The translations under genes were made by a program, and so were the position numbers. A DNA stretch of 64,000 nt. It comes from Diadema setosum. Lineage: Eukaryota; Echinodermata; Echinoidea; Diadematoida; Diadematidae. The stretch lies in contig NC_092701.1 of the NCBI RefSeq assembly GCF_964275005.1, positions 30,619,106 through 30,683,105 of the forward strand. The letters are read 5' to 3'. Under the pieces are notes generated by a model. It made no database searches. It saw nothing but the letters and a program-made list of their open reading frames with translations, and had not been told where the DNA came from. Shown one piece after another: positions 1 to 10,994 of the stretch. Each line of letters starts with the position of its first letter. Positions within the stretch are counted from its first letter, which is position 1.

Positions 1-99
1 CCATCCCCTTTAACATAGCTGTAACATTTAAATCCTTCAGCAACCAAATTTGCATTCTAACTTATTACTTACCAAGATTCTAACTTCATTCACTTTAAC

Positions 100-313
100 T
101 TTAAATAACAGAACCTGGATTATACTTTCCTGATACAACCATATAGAAAACAAAATACATGTACACTGTTCCGCGTACTCTGCACGAACTGGATACAATG
201 AAAATGGACATGACGCCTTTTTGAACACGATAGAGGGAGCGCCCTCACCGAGGGTCATCCTCACCCACCTTGGGCTCAATCGTCTGCCTAAAAACCTGAT
301 GAAGATAGCCAAG
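100..313 (+). pseudogene. SULT-A exon 2 (acceptor-site His region), frameshifted
   Basis: The readable part, from about 221, is APSPRVILTHLGLNRLPKNL, the segment that carries the catalytic His (THL) in SULTs. The exon ends at GCCAAG before GTATTA, the same donor as in SULT-B. Upstream, TLHELDTMKMDMTPF runs into TGA because the run before LNTIEG is one T short of copy B (52,031-52,290). The 5' boundary is diverged and approximate. Confidence 0.8.
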
Positions 314-399
314 GTATTAGAGGCTGACAGTAGCCAAAAAAAAAAAAGAAAGAAAAGAAAAGAAAAAAAAAACACCATCACCACCACCAACAACAACAA

Positions 400-401
<2 letters not shown>

Positions 402-446
<45 letters not shown>
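402..446. repeat. (CA)n microsatellite
   Basis: About 45 bp of uninterrupted CA repeats in the intron just after SULT-A exon 2, preceded by an A-rich and CAA-rich tract. The rest of the intron (447-1121) shows no gene. Confidence 0.95.
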
Positions 447-448
<2 letters not shown>

Positions 449-1121
449 TCGCTGATCATTAAACAGTCACATATCAGCTATCAACTTGAACAAAGTCTCT
501 CAAAGTAATGCCTTGGCTCAAAGGAAGAACCTAGTTCCTATAACACGACTACAGAAACTAGCGATTTTGTAATCATTTCAGTATCCCATTAAAAATACGA
601 AATACTACTTTCAAGGTACGTCATCAGTATTGCAATCTCAGAGCATCGCCAATCGCGGTTGGTAAGTGGTAGCGAATACATTGATTACAATGATATTGGA
701 CCAATGCAGCAGCAGCATACATCGCACGAGAGTGAATATTGAATTCACAGCTTGTTAGCTACATGCGATTTATTAGTTCTAATAGGTCCACAGGGCACCT
801 TTCAATGGCCACGTACTAAGCAAGCGCTCCCCTTCCTACTACTGAACGGGGAGTTTACTTTAGTTAGTAGTAAAATTGTGGTCTATCATTTCACGCTTTT
901 ATTCAACTCATAATCTGGGCAGACCGCGCCGCCGGACAAGTTTCTTGGTAGATCTTTTTGGTGTATTGCTAGTAAATTCCAAATGATGGAAGAGGAGTCG
1001 TGAGTCCTTCTGAGATTTTTTCTTTAAAGCTTTAAACAGATTTGCTCTGAATCTTGGTACAATTTATGTACTTCTTAGTTTGCAATAAAGCAGCGGATAT
1101 ACAATAATATTTTCACTGCAG

Positions 1122-1238
1122 GCAGTCTACCTTGTGCCCAATCCAAAAGACGTCATGACCTCATGGCAAAACTTTCTTTCACACATGAACTTTATGCCTA
1201 TAACCTGGGAAGAGAACCTCCAGCAATTTTAGCAGGTG
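1122..1238 (+). pseudogene. SULT-A exon 3 (3'-phosphate-binding motif), frameshifted
   Basis: Follows a good acceptor (TTTTCACTGCAG) in phase 0 and reads AVYLVPNPKDVMTSWQNF, the SULT PAPS 3'-phosphate motif (usual form VARNPKDV; here the Arg is Pro). It is 117 nt against 118 nt in SULT-B. The missing base near 1232 turns the expected F-L-A-G end into TTT-TAG, a stop. The donor G|GTAAGT is intact. Confidence 0.85.
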
Positions 1239-1959
1239 GTAAGTATTTGAAACCAGCTTAATGATGCTGTATAATTTGTTGTGCCAATAATGTTGTTTTT
1301 TTTTTCCCGTTTAACCTTAAAATTTAAAGTGGCAGACGATGAGTAAGGAGTCTAAATATGGGTGGTCAATAGGCCTATCTATCTACGTAAGATAACAAGT
1401 GATCAAAATACACAAACAAAAATAAATGAATAAACAAGTAAGTAGAAAACAGTATCAAGAGTAATGTTTTCATTTGACACGTGCTTTGAGAGAGGAAACT
1501 GTTTATCCTAAATCTCATGGGCGTCAAGGGAAAGGGGGGGGGGGTACGTTGGGTGCGAACGCACCCCCCTTCAGGCCCTAAAAAAAAAAGAATACCATTT
1601 CAGTCTGCGAGCGAACTCAACGCCGGACGCTAAATGATTATTCTTTTTGTATTATCTTCTTTCTTTTTATTATCATTATTATCATTATTTTTTTTTTTTT
1701 TTTTTTTTTTGCACCAGGGACAAGAAATTCGTGGGAAAAAAATCGCACCCTGGGCTCTGGCAGCACTGATTTTATACATATCTATTTCACAGTGTTTACT
1801 ATTTATCAACCGTACAATACATATCGTACGGTACGGAGCACATACACGTTTGCGTGTACGTGTACGTGTGCTGCAAGGATGTAGGGTCTATGGACAGCAC
1901 TTTACTTCTGACCAATCCAAATTGAAAATGATGCGAGCCCAAGTGCGAGCCTTAGCCTC

Positions 1960-2130
1960 ATAAAAATTTCGGAGGGGCAAGCATATCATAATTTTGCCCC
2001 CCCCCATAATTAATAATTTCCGAGATGAGATTTTCTTGCTTTTTTGACAGAAATAAAAAGTTTCCCCTAAAAAAAATTGCAAGGGTTAGCATATCATTTT
2101 GCCCCCCACATAATCATAATTCCCGAGATG
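1960..2130. repeat. Two-unit tandem repeat of about 95 bp
   Basis: Two diverged copies of a unit containing GCATATCAT, a C-run (GCCCCCC), CATAAT and CCGAGATGAGA occur back to back within the SULT-A intron. Between 1239 and 1960 there are only homopolymer runs (poly-T near 1690) and no gene. Confidence 0.55.
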
Positions 2131-2149
2131 AGAAGATTTTCTTTCTTTC

Positions 2150-3022
2150 TTTTCAATTTCAATTTCAATTTATTTTTCGTATTTCTCGATGGAAAATACA
2201 TGGTATATAACAAAATATAATACAGAATGTCCAGCTTGGATATATACATGAAGAAATAGGAATACAAAAGTAATACATAACGGTCGATGTGTCATTTTCA
2301 ATCAAAGTAAAGGATGCGAAGAGAAATACGATGGAACCTACTAAAAAGCAAAGCTTGTTGAGTGTAGGTCCCGACAAAAGCCTAGTAAGGGGATTAGGAT
2401 GAGGAGCACGGGTACAATTAAGACCAAAAGTAAGGATAAACAAAAGAGAATGACTATTACTCGGGGCTCAGAAGATTCTTCTCACATGCATTTATGTGTG
2501 TGATAAAATGAGAACAAGTAACCACATGCTGCACACTATAGCAGTTGCTCTAATAGCAATTTAGACATGGGAGTGATAATGACGTAAATACTTAAGTACT
2601 ATTAGGGTTTAAACATTCCGGCTTCCATAGACACGGGGAAAGATTTGAAAAATGGATAACATGAATCAATTGCAATTCCTATATGTGATATACCAGCCAG
2701 CTGCAATGATGCATAAAAGAAAGGAGGGGAAACTATGCGACACGACCAAGGTCTTACGAAGTGGAAGGAAAAACACCGATGGGAAGGAATTGGAGAGAGC
2801 ATGCAACTAAAATGTATATTCATGAGTCTGTTCACATGGCAACAACCAATAACAGAGCAGCCATCAGCATAATAAAAAGGAATTTTAGTGCACTTGTGTG
2901 TTGTAGCTATTCAATAAATGCTGTCTGAGTTTACGCTTAAAGGATGATAATGACAGACAGCTTTTAACCTCTGTTGGGAGATCATTCCAATATTTAGGAC
3001 CTGTATACATAATTGTGTTTTT
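2150..3022 (-). mobile_element. 3' end of a non-LTR retrotransposon (RT C-terminus plus 3' UTR)
   Basis: On the minus strand 3022-2885 reads YWNDLPTEVKSCLSLSSFKR followed by KLRQHLLNSYN and a stop. This is the usual C-terminal end of Jockey/CR1/L2-type reverse transcriptases. The 3' UTR runs to a (TTGAAA)n tail at 2150-2172. It includes a motif shared with other LINE ends in the window (2332-2375). The copy is strongly 5'-truncated and cannot move by itself. Confidence 0.8.
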
Positions 3023-3049
3023 TTCTGATAGAAATCTGTCCAAATATTT

Positions 3050-3900
3050 CACCTAAAGTGTGCACCAGGTTGCTGAATTTCAATTCTAAAAATGAAAAGT
3101 CTCTCTCGTGTGGGAGGGGGATACCCCTTCCCACACCCTCTCCCGTTTGGTCTTTTTTCCATGGACTTAATACACCTTTAGACTGATAGATTTACAAATG
3201 TTTTATTGCAAGTGTGCACCAGACCTGTCACTTCTCTTAAAAAGATGCAAAAGTTCCGTCGTGTGGGAGGGGATAATCATCTCCTTTCAATTTAACCCTT
3301 TCCCTTCATATTATTAGTACACTAAAAGTCTTGGGGGATTGAGAGCTTCCTAAATTCCAAATGTCTTTATGAGCATTTTTTATTTGAATTCTAAAAATGC
3401 AACAGCTAGCTCGTATGCAGGAGCATCAATCCCGGAGGACAAGGGGGCAAACGTCATCCTATAATTCTCGAAATGAGGAAAAGTTTCTTCCTTTTTTAAT
3501 AGAAAACTGTCCAAATATTTCATTCATTGTGCAACGGATTGTTGAATTTCAATTCTGAAAATGCAAAATCTCCGTCGCGTGGGAGGGGGATACCCTTCCC
3601 ACACCCTCACCCGTTAGGTCTCCAACCATACACTTAGCAAACGTGGGGGATTGACAAATTTCAGAATATTTCATCAAAAAGCATGTTAGATATCTGTCAC
3701 TTGAATTCAAATATATTCAAAAGTTCCCTCATCCTCTTTGATTTATGTTTCTCCCGCTCGGTTCCTATCCACAGATTAAGACTCGACACATTTGGGGACT
3801 GACAATATTTTTCGGAGTATTTCATAGAAGTGTGCATCAGGGGGCAAAACGAATTCCACCCCCCCCCCAAAGTGCCCCCTGCAACAAATAACAATAAATT
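3050..3900. repeat. Degenerate tandem satellite with G/C-rich inverted motif
   Basis: About four diverged units (spacing roughly 190-240 bp) each carry GAATTYYAATTCTRAAAATGCAAA, CGTGTGGGAGGGGGATACCC and TTCCCACACCC, then a T-rich part. The G-run and C-run in each unit can pair as a hairpin. No coding signal. Confidence 0.7.
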
Positions 3901-4289
3901 GATCAATGATTGAAAGATCAAAATGAACAATAAAGGCACTTTTCTCGTCCAAAAGATGTCAATTTTATAACTGAATATGAGAAATTTTCGCCCGTAACCG
4001 GGCGAATAACAATTTACATTATTGTATCTATACACTAATATTTGCTTATGAGTGAATTTAATATATAGATGGTAGCCTCGAGTGTACCCCCTGAAACATA
4101 GTTTCATTTAGTAAACCTTACATTTTTCCTCTTTTTCTATGTTTCTAGGCTAATATAAGAACAAATTGTATTGTTCGAACAATGCGATCACGTTTAAAGC
4201 GTTTATGGTAAAGTGAAAGTGGCTTGCTTCCTTTGCCCGTACTTAAAGTACAATGAATAGTTTTCAAAAGTTATAATCTCAGTCCTTCG

Positions 4290-5000
4290 CGGTGCATTTT
4301 TTTTTAAAAATATGTTTAATTCCCCATAAATTTGCTATTGAAATGCTCTATAAACGCGACTTTCATTCTCTGTTTTTACAAAAAAATCCCTACCGTGGGA
4401 GGGGGTATCTCCCTCCCACACCCTCCCCCGCTCGGTCGCTTTCCTCCCTCGCCGAGGACCTCACACCGTCACTACCCCCCGTATGTTATAATCATAGTCC
4501 TTTACAGTGATTTTTCCACTATGTTTAATTCCCAGAATTTTGCTTTTAGATGCTCTACAAACGCTACTTTGGTACTCTGCTTTTACAAAAAGTCCCTACC
4601 GTGGGAGGGGGTATCCCCCTCCCACACCCTCCCCCCGTTTGGTCGATTTGCTCCCTCGCCGAGGATCTCACGCAGTCACATAATGTACCCCCGTATGCTG
4701 TAAGCATAGTCTTTCACAGTGATTTTTCTACGATGTTTAATTCCCTAGAAATTTGATTTCAAATGCTCTATAAACGCGACTTTTATACTCTGTTTGTTTG
4801 TTTGTTTGTTTGTTTGTTTTTTTTTGTTTTTTTTTTGTTTTTTACAAAAAGTCCTTACCTTGGGAGTGGGTATGATACTCCCTCCAACACCCACCCGCTC
4901 CCCCCATCGCTCGGTCATTTTGCTCCCTCGCAGAGGATCTCACACCGTCACATAATGTGCCCCCCCCCGTCGAGATTTTGCCCCCCCCCCCCACAAAAAA
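4290..5000. repeat. Three-unit satellite, about 215-bp period, with perfect hairpin
   Basis: Three better-conserved units of the same family as 3050-3900 start near 4290, 4500 and 4710. Each reads ATGCTCTATAAACGC, CTACCGTGGGAGGGGG, CCCTCCCACACCCTC and TCGCCGAGGA. In the middle unit GTGGGAGGGGG and CCCCCTCCCAC (4599-4623) form an 11-bp stem with a 3-nt loop. Open frames here are repeat translations. Confidence 0.8.
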
Positions 5001-5211
5001 AAAAACGAAAAAAAAAAAAACAAACAAACAAAAAAACCCCAAAACAAACAGAAGTGTTGCGGCGCGCTTGTGGGGGGGGGGGGGTGTGTGTCACTTTGTG
5101 TGTTTGATTAAACCATGGCTAATTTTCAATTCCATACGTGAGGTACACGTAAACTTCCCGTGACAATTCGTATCCAATACTGAATACAAAAATAATGTCT
5201 TGAAGCATGAT

Positions 5212-5595
5212 GTTTGTTTGTTTGTTTGTTTGTTTGTTCATTTTCCATCTGAGAAGATGGCTGGATAGCCCATATTCAGCTACATTAAGCTGGTCTTCCA
5301 TGGGGTCCAGTTGGATGTGAGGTGGGACCACTTCACCTTGTTAAACACCCTGCTCTTTGCGATGAATGAATGAAGCGGGATCTTTTACGTGCATGAGTTG
5401 TTACTCTCTCACACACGGGACCTCCATTAATTTATGTCCTATCCGAGGGACAGAGTGTTTTGCCTCTTGCTAGAGGGGACGGTATGCACGCTGGTATGCT
5501 TACACACAACATTGCTCAGTCCAGACTCGGGTTCGAACCCGGGCCGCGTGATCGTGAGGCAGACGCGCTACCGACTGAGCCAACTCACCGCCCTA
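5212..5595 (-). mobile_element. tRNA-derived SINE with (CAAA)n tail
   Basis: Read on the minus strand, the head (5593-5524) resembles a tRNA. It has an A box TGGCTCAGTCGG and a B box GGTTCGAACCC spaced as in a pol III promoter. A body of about 300 bp follows and ends in an (AAAC)n tail at 5212-5238. A headless copy of the body lies at 37,028-37,257. These signals identify a SINE, not a functional tRNA gene. Confidence 0.85.
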
Positions 5596-5876
5596 ATATG
5601 AAAAGTAATATAATTAAACCATGGCTAATTTTCAATTCCATACATGAAGTACACGTAAACTTCCCGTGCGTTTCGTATCTAATACTGCATACAAAAAAAA
5701 ATGTCTTGAAGCATGATGTTTAAAATGATAGTATATAATATCAAGTGGGCACCAGATCACACAATTTCGCATCCGAAAATATGTGTACATTGCAAAGGTA
5801 ATGTAGAAAAAAATACTTTGAAAACAACTTATGCTTATGAATGCGTGCCACTAACAATGTATGTATGCATGTATAA

Positions 5877-6476
5877 TATGCACAGTGTATGATTATGTAA
5901 ATGTACATGATGATATAGGAACCAATAAATCAAATAAAAAAAAATCTCGAATGTTACATTTTGTCAAAACGCACCCCCCTTGAAAGAAAGCTTGTGACGC
6001 CCCTGAATATGTAATATTTTAGTCGTCATTTCAGTTTTTCCCTCAGTGTTTTTAGTTAGTTATTATGAGTGGGTCAAGTCCGGGAATTAGAAAACAAAAC
6101 CTAATATCCAATTTGATAGCGTAATTTTCAATGGATTGTGGTTTCGATGAAAGCAATATTCTCTATTTAGAAATGATATGCACAGTGTATGATTATGTAA
6201 ATGTACATGATGATATAGGAACCAATAAATCAAATAAAAAAAAATCTCGAATATTACATTTTGTCAAAACGCATCCCCCTTGAAAGAAAGCTTGTGACGC
6301 CCCTGAATCTGTAATATCTTAGTCGTCATTTCAGTTTTCCCTCAGTGTTTTTAGTTAGTTATTATGAGTGGGTCAAGTCCGGGAATTAGAAAACAAAACC
6401 TAATATCCAATTTGATAGCGTAATTTTCAATGGATTGTGGTTTCGATGAAAGCAATATTCTCTATTTAGAAATGAC
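5877..6476 (+). repeat. 300-bp direct tandem duplication across a SULT-A splice acceptor
   Basis: Bases 5881-6178 and 6181-6477 are nearly identical (a few substitutions and one T-run indel). Both end in CTCTATTTAGAAATGA, the branch/acceptor and first bases of SULT-A exon 4. Only the right-hand copy continues into the full exon, so the left one is an orphan acceptor. Confidence 0.9.
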
Positions 6477-6567
6477 CTGGGGTTCTTGGCCAGAGCACGT
6501 CAAAGAATTCTTGGACATTCGTGAGGAGGAGAACTTGCTTTTCTTTCACTACGAGGACCTTTTGAAG
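6470..6567 (+). pseudogene. SULT-A exon 4, donor lost
   Basis: 98 nt, entered in phase 1, reading MTWGSWPEHVKEFLDIREEE and NLLFFHYEDLLK, the mid-domain of SULTs (GSWxxHVK). The coding part is intact and nearly identical to SULT-B exon 4 (44,708-44,805). The boundary reads GAAG|ATACAC instead of GAAG|GTAAAA, so the donor GT is AT. Confidence 0.9.
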
Positions 6568-7023
6568 ATACACTATTACACATCGAGCGGCTTCATTAGA
6601 TATTTCAGAGTTCTACATTTCACGATTCAAGACCGGTACGATCCAATTTTTGATCCATTCATAATGATGATTATCTTCATGCTCGTGTAATGCGATGAGC
6701 AAAATTAAAAGCACGTGATTCTAAGCATTTTCTTGAGTTAGATTCTCAACTTCTCTACCGTGTCTATACAGTGTACAAATCTGAAACACACGAGTTTTCA
6801 ACTATATTTTGGAAGACATTTTATGTGCAAGGAAATGTAGCAGTTTTGATATAGATCATGAATAAATGTCACTCATCTACCCTCATAGAACAGTAAACTA
6901 AATCATTACTCATTTTCATTAAAGTTCCTTCACAATTGGTGATTTTCCTCGGATAGAATTAACGCATTTTGATTGGATAATCAGTGGTCCGTTTCTTTAA
7001 AGTTTTATGAAAAAGTTTTCGCT

Positions 7024-7049
7024 CATATATATATATATATATATATATA
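7024..7049. repeat. (TA)n microsatellite
   Basis: Short TA run in the SULT-A intron between exons 4 and 5. The rest of 6568-7318 shows no gene. Confidence 0.9.
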
Positions 7050-7318
7050 GTACACATATTTTTGAGGGTTATATGTTTTTTTTTTTTGGCTCAATTATTA
7101 TACTTCCTTGTATAGCTTGTGCGTTGTTGCTCCTTGCACTGTACAACGCCATGTAGACTTCAAGTCAGATGAAACAATCTCATACAGTTTGTTTAAATTC
7201 GACTGTTCCCGATCAAATCTTTGTCTCCAAATGTTGTCATTGGTTGTGTTTTGTGTGTGCCGTCCTCCTCCAATGAGCCTGATGCACTTGTATTATCACC
7301 GTGATTAAATCTCAACAG

Positions 7319-7502
7319 GATCCAACGTCAGGAATCGCAGCGATCGCGGAACACATTGGGCGCCCTCTATCGAAGGAAGCTCTACAACGGGTTGTTGAGA
7401 GCAGTACTATGTCAAAAATGAAAGCTACCTACCGGAAAATGGCGGAGTCTGGATTGTTTTATCTCACAAAAGCTAGTGGTCTCTTCCCCCTCCTGAACAA
7501 AG
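7319..7502 (+). pseudogene. SULT-A exon 5
   Basis: Acceptor CTCAACAG, then DPTSGIAAIAEHIGRPLSKE and ALQRVVESSTMSKMKATYRK, matching the SULT helix that precedes the C-terminal dimer motif (compare IxxFLGxxLSxExxxxVVExxSF). It is 184 nt, the expected 3n+1, and is in frame throughout, unlike exon 5 of SULT-B. The donor reads AACAAAG|ATATTT; copy B has AACAAAG|GTATCT. Reading through gives a few extra residues and a stop near 7531. No last exon was found. Confidence 0.85.
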
Positions 7503-7531
7503 ATATTTGTTTAAAATATCTGTGTTTCTGA

Positions 7532-8189
7532 ATGTCTAAAATCTGTCACATAATGATCGGGGTAATAATTTGAATAAGTCTTTTATGAATTTGCTAGTTG
7601 AATAAGGAATGTGCAATTATAGTCAAAAAAAAGAAGTGTTCTCGTAATCAAGACAATGATGCAATATTGTATATTTCCCATTTGTGTAAATGAATTATAA
7701 TAAAGGCTTGTGAAGAAGTCAATGATGAAACTCAATTTCCTTTAACTTTTTGTAACATCAACAGAAAAGACTAATATAATATACAACACTTTAATTAAAA
7801 CTTAAAGCTGAGGTTATATTGTTTTATATTGAGATTATGAGAATATTGCTTATATTTTGAAAATGTTTTAATTATATGCATTTGGTTCGAACTTGGTACA
7901 ATATGTCTTGGCACTGATTGGTATGTAGTGATTTCATGGAGAAAGAGTGGGTCATGGATGACGTGTCAACTGATAAATTGTAGAATTCTGTGTTTATAAT
8001 TTTGTTATATGTTGAAAATGGTTTATAATACAGTTGTTTGATTATTAATCGGTGGTTGTTGGGGGAAGGGTAGGGGGAACAGAGTCAAATAAAAATTATG
8101 TTGGTGAAGATGTGATGAGATGATGATGATGATGATGATCATCATCATCATCAAAGCGCTTTCTCCGTTTGTGCCCCCCTTCTTTGAAA
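7532..8189. other. Non-coding spacer
   Basis: AT-rich sequence with a (GAT/CAT)n palindromic stretch near 8120-8152. No exon, RNA gene or transposon terminus was recognised. Confidence 0.5.
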
Positions 8190-8402
8190 CAACCTCCCTA
8201 CTCATATTCAGTCCTCCAGCTCCATTGACATTTTCAAACAGAAACTTAAAACCCATTTATTTTTAGAACAGAACTGATGATTACGTATACATGTAGTTGA
8301 TTTTTTGTATTCGAAGTTGATTTATATGTTTGTTCGTTTTGATAATTGTAAAGCGCTTCGAAACATATTGTATTAAGCGCTATATAAATATTTCATATGT
8401 TT
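8190..8402 (+). mobile_element. LINE 3' end (RT tail plus GCGCT 3' UTR)
   Basis: SSSSIDIFKQKLKTHLFLEQ followed by a stop at 8277 is a typical C-terminus of CR1/Jockey-like reverse transcriptases. The 3' UTR has TGTAAAGCGCTTCGAAAC and GCGCTATATAAATA, a tail shared with the LINE at 30,805-32,947 (there TGTAAAGCGCCTTGAGC). Strongly 5'-truncated. Confidence 0.75.
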
Positions 8403-8817
8403 TTTTTTATTTCATCATCATTTTATAAAACAATAATCATTGTATTGATTTTGTGGAAAATATATACCACTGTTGTTATGGTAACACAGTAATATTATTG
8501 ATATTTGATTGATTGATTAATATTTGACATTCTGTGTGTGATATGGTACATGTATTTTGTGTTGCAGTAATGTAAACTTCAATAGCTTTTTGTACCCCAT
8601 GTATGTGTCTTAACCTGCCATTCGTTTTGAATGAAACGGTGGACCTGTTTTTTTTGTTGTTGTATATATGTTATTCTAACACTGCCTTGAACTTGAATGA
8701 ATTCATGATTAAGCAAAAATACATATACTCTGAATAAAAAAGTAAACACTTTTTTAAGTAAATATTTTTCGTACATTTTGATAAAAATCCTTGTGTCGTA
8801 AACCATATTAGATATTA

Positions 8818-9570
8818 TTTAATTAACTATCACCCTGGTAGGCTAATTTTAACGGAAATTTTATGCATGAGTAAACACATTGATTTTTGTCCTCCAAGAC
8901 AAAAAAGTAAAAATTGCAAAAATTAACATGTTGTCATTCATTTGCATATGCCGTTGAAGGTAGCAATGATAACACAAGACCAATTTAACACAATGAGAAA
9001 CACGAATTAAAGAGCGAACATGAAGTTTTTTGTTCCCTCGTATCTCTTTATATCCTCAAACAATAACAAAGTAGGAAAGTAATTCGAATCGAACTTCATA
9101 TGACACACGGAGTAAGCTGCAAAGATAATAAAATGGAGATAATTTCTTTATTTCATTGTTTTGATTTAGGAATTTAAATATTCATGATACATTCGAGAAC
9201 CAAATATATTTTTCAATTTTTTATTTTGAAATGACATTCACTTGACATTTGAAATTTCTACCATTTTTGTTAATATTGCCTTTTGAATGCCATTTGAATT
9301 TTGTCATTTGTCTCCATTTCTATCTTTGATGCAACAATGTCATTATTGGGATCATTGGATGATTTTTGCAAATGAATTTGGACTTTCTATTGTGTTGTAT
9401 TGTCTTTTGTTCTCGTTGTAATATGGAAAAGCACGGACGTATGAATGACAACTTGTCCATTTTTTGGTAATTTTCACTTTTGTGCTTTGGTAGAGAAAAA
9501 CCGAGTGTGTTCACTCATGCGTAAAGGTTGCCTTTTTATTGACCAACCAGGATGATAGCCAGTTAAATTA
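8818..9570. mobile_element. MITE with about 60-bp imperfect terminal inverted repeats
   Basis: The left end (ATCACCCTGGTAGGCTAATT ... GCATGAGTAAACACA) matches the reverse complement of the right end (TGTGTTCACTCATGCG ... CAGGATGATAGCCAGTTAA) over about 60 bp. The inside is AT-rich and non-coding. Superfamily not assigned. Confidence 0.7.
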
Positions 9571-10994
9571 CCTTTAACATGCTACATAACAAACAAATAT
9601 TTAGCCATATACTCTACGAGAAAAATTAACTTGAAAAAAAAAAATGTTTGCCTTGTTTAGATTACAAGATCAAACCGCTTCCGGTCCATGCCACAGCGCC
9701 CTCTTAAAACTCTGGTTCTCAAAGAAACTGAGCAGCAACTAAAAGTGATGAAAGACCGACGTATATATATATATATAAATATAATGTAAAAGAAGGCAAA
9801 GACTGAAGTCATGAGATATGGGATAGATTGACTCGGCAGACGGAGATAGAGAAAATATAGTTATAAGAAACTCCGCTTGTCCATACATGCTTTGACTCAA
9901 CTATAACATGATTGAAAACCGAAAATTTAGACGTATCATAATCATCAGAGAAGAGAAGAGAAGCAAGACCTAAATACAGACAAGGATCTCTTCTGCATTT
10001 GTTGCCATGCTTTTCTGAGTGCTCACGTTGCTAGTTGTCTTTTTTTTTTTATGAGGGTATTGCATACTAGAAGCTCTGCTTTTTAGCAGTCCCCTCCATT
10101 TCCAGCAATTTTGTTTCTGACTTTATACCAAAATTATATATTATTGATTTGTATCTCTGTTCATAATTGACCTGTGTCTTTATAACATGCTATCATTATC
10201 TGTATATGCGGACATTTCATTCTATCCCTCATTATTTTGTTAGAAATGAAATAATCAACTTGCACTTGGACAACTTGTTAAGCCTATTATTAGTGTGATG
10301 TTACATATCTCTTATTGTTTCATTGCTTTCCAAGAACTTTGCAACAATTTTAACAAATTAATTGGTGACAAGAACTGACCATCATTACACTGTGACCCAA
10401 CGTCACTGAATCTTTACGACGCTTGCTCGGTAAGTATTTTCTTCTTATGAACCGAATTATTTTATATGAAAAAATATGGATTTTTTTTCTGTAATATCAC
10501 AGAAAACATCGACATAGAAATAACAGTGTTCATGTAAAAAGACAAAATAGACGATTACTTTCAATTAATTCAATCAACAAAATTTAGAGTGATATTGTAT
10601 TACAAAATTTGCAAATTATCATTAAACCCAGAAAAACGGAGAGGGAGAGGAAAGAATAGCGTAGGAGCATAATGGGGAAAGAGACCTGAACAGGTATTAT
10701 GCATTAAATATTTTTGATTAAATCCTTCACGGCAAATATTACCTACTAAAAAAAAAAAAACTTATTAAAGCTTTAAAAAATGTATGCAATTTCAAATGTA
10801 TCAAGAAAAAGTTATTGCTATTCAAAATATCTACTACGGTAAGACATGTTTGATAGAAGGCCACTGATGAATTAGGTATAAAAATATCAATAATGAACTA
10901 CAAAGACGTACAAAGACGTAATGATTTTTATGAGCCTGTATGAGCCTGTATGTCTGCATCTTGATAAAAAAGGATATATATATATATATATATA
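9571..10994. other. Non-coding stretch with a LINE 3' UTR fragment
   Basis: No exon was recognised. Positions 10,044-10,120 carry GAGGGTATTGCATACTAGAA, GCTCTGCTTTTTAG and CAGTCCCCTCC, the same 3' UTR motif as at 57,226-57,275. A short TA run ends at 10,995, the start of the next MITE. ACGTACAAAG-type short direct repeats occur near 10,905. Confidence 0.5.

Larger units (their letters stand above)
100..7502 (+). pseudogene. Cytosolic sulfotransferase copy A, broken (exons 2-5)
   Basis: SULT enzymes move a sulfonate group from PAPS to phenols, steroids or other small acceptors in the cytosol. Four exons homologous to SULT-B (43,108-53,845) are visible: about 100-313, 1122-1238, 6470-6567 and 7319-7502. 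Exon 1, with the PAPS 5'-phosphosulfate loop, would lie left of the window, and no match to the last exon (WKNRFTV) was found downstream. Against copy B there are one-base deletions near 221 and 1232, and two donors read AAG|AT (6568) and AAAG|AT (7503) where copy B has GT. The gene is therefore probably dead; assembly error could explain the homopolymer indels but not both donor changes. The introns hold a LINE end, GC-rich satellite, a tRNA-derived SINE and a 300-bp tandem duplication. Confidence 0.85.

Noticed and set aside
5524..5593. Functional tRNA gene
   Set aside because: A and B boxes are present, but the sequence continues into a SINE body and tail and the cloverleaf stems do not close well.
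6568..6573. AT-AC (U12-type) donor at SULT-A exon 4
   Set aside because: ATACAC lacks the ATATCCTT consensus and the duplicate gene uses GT; simple donor loss is more likely.
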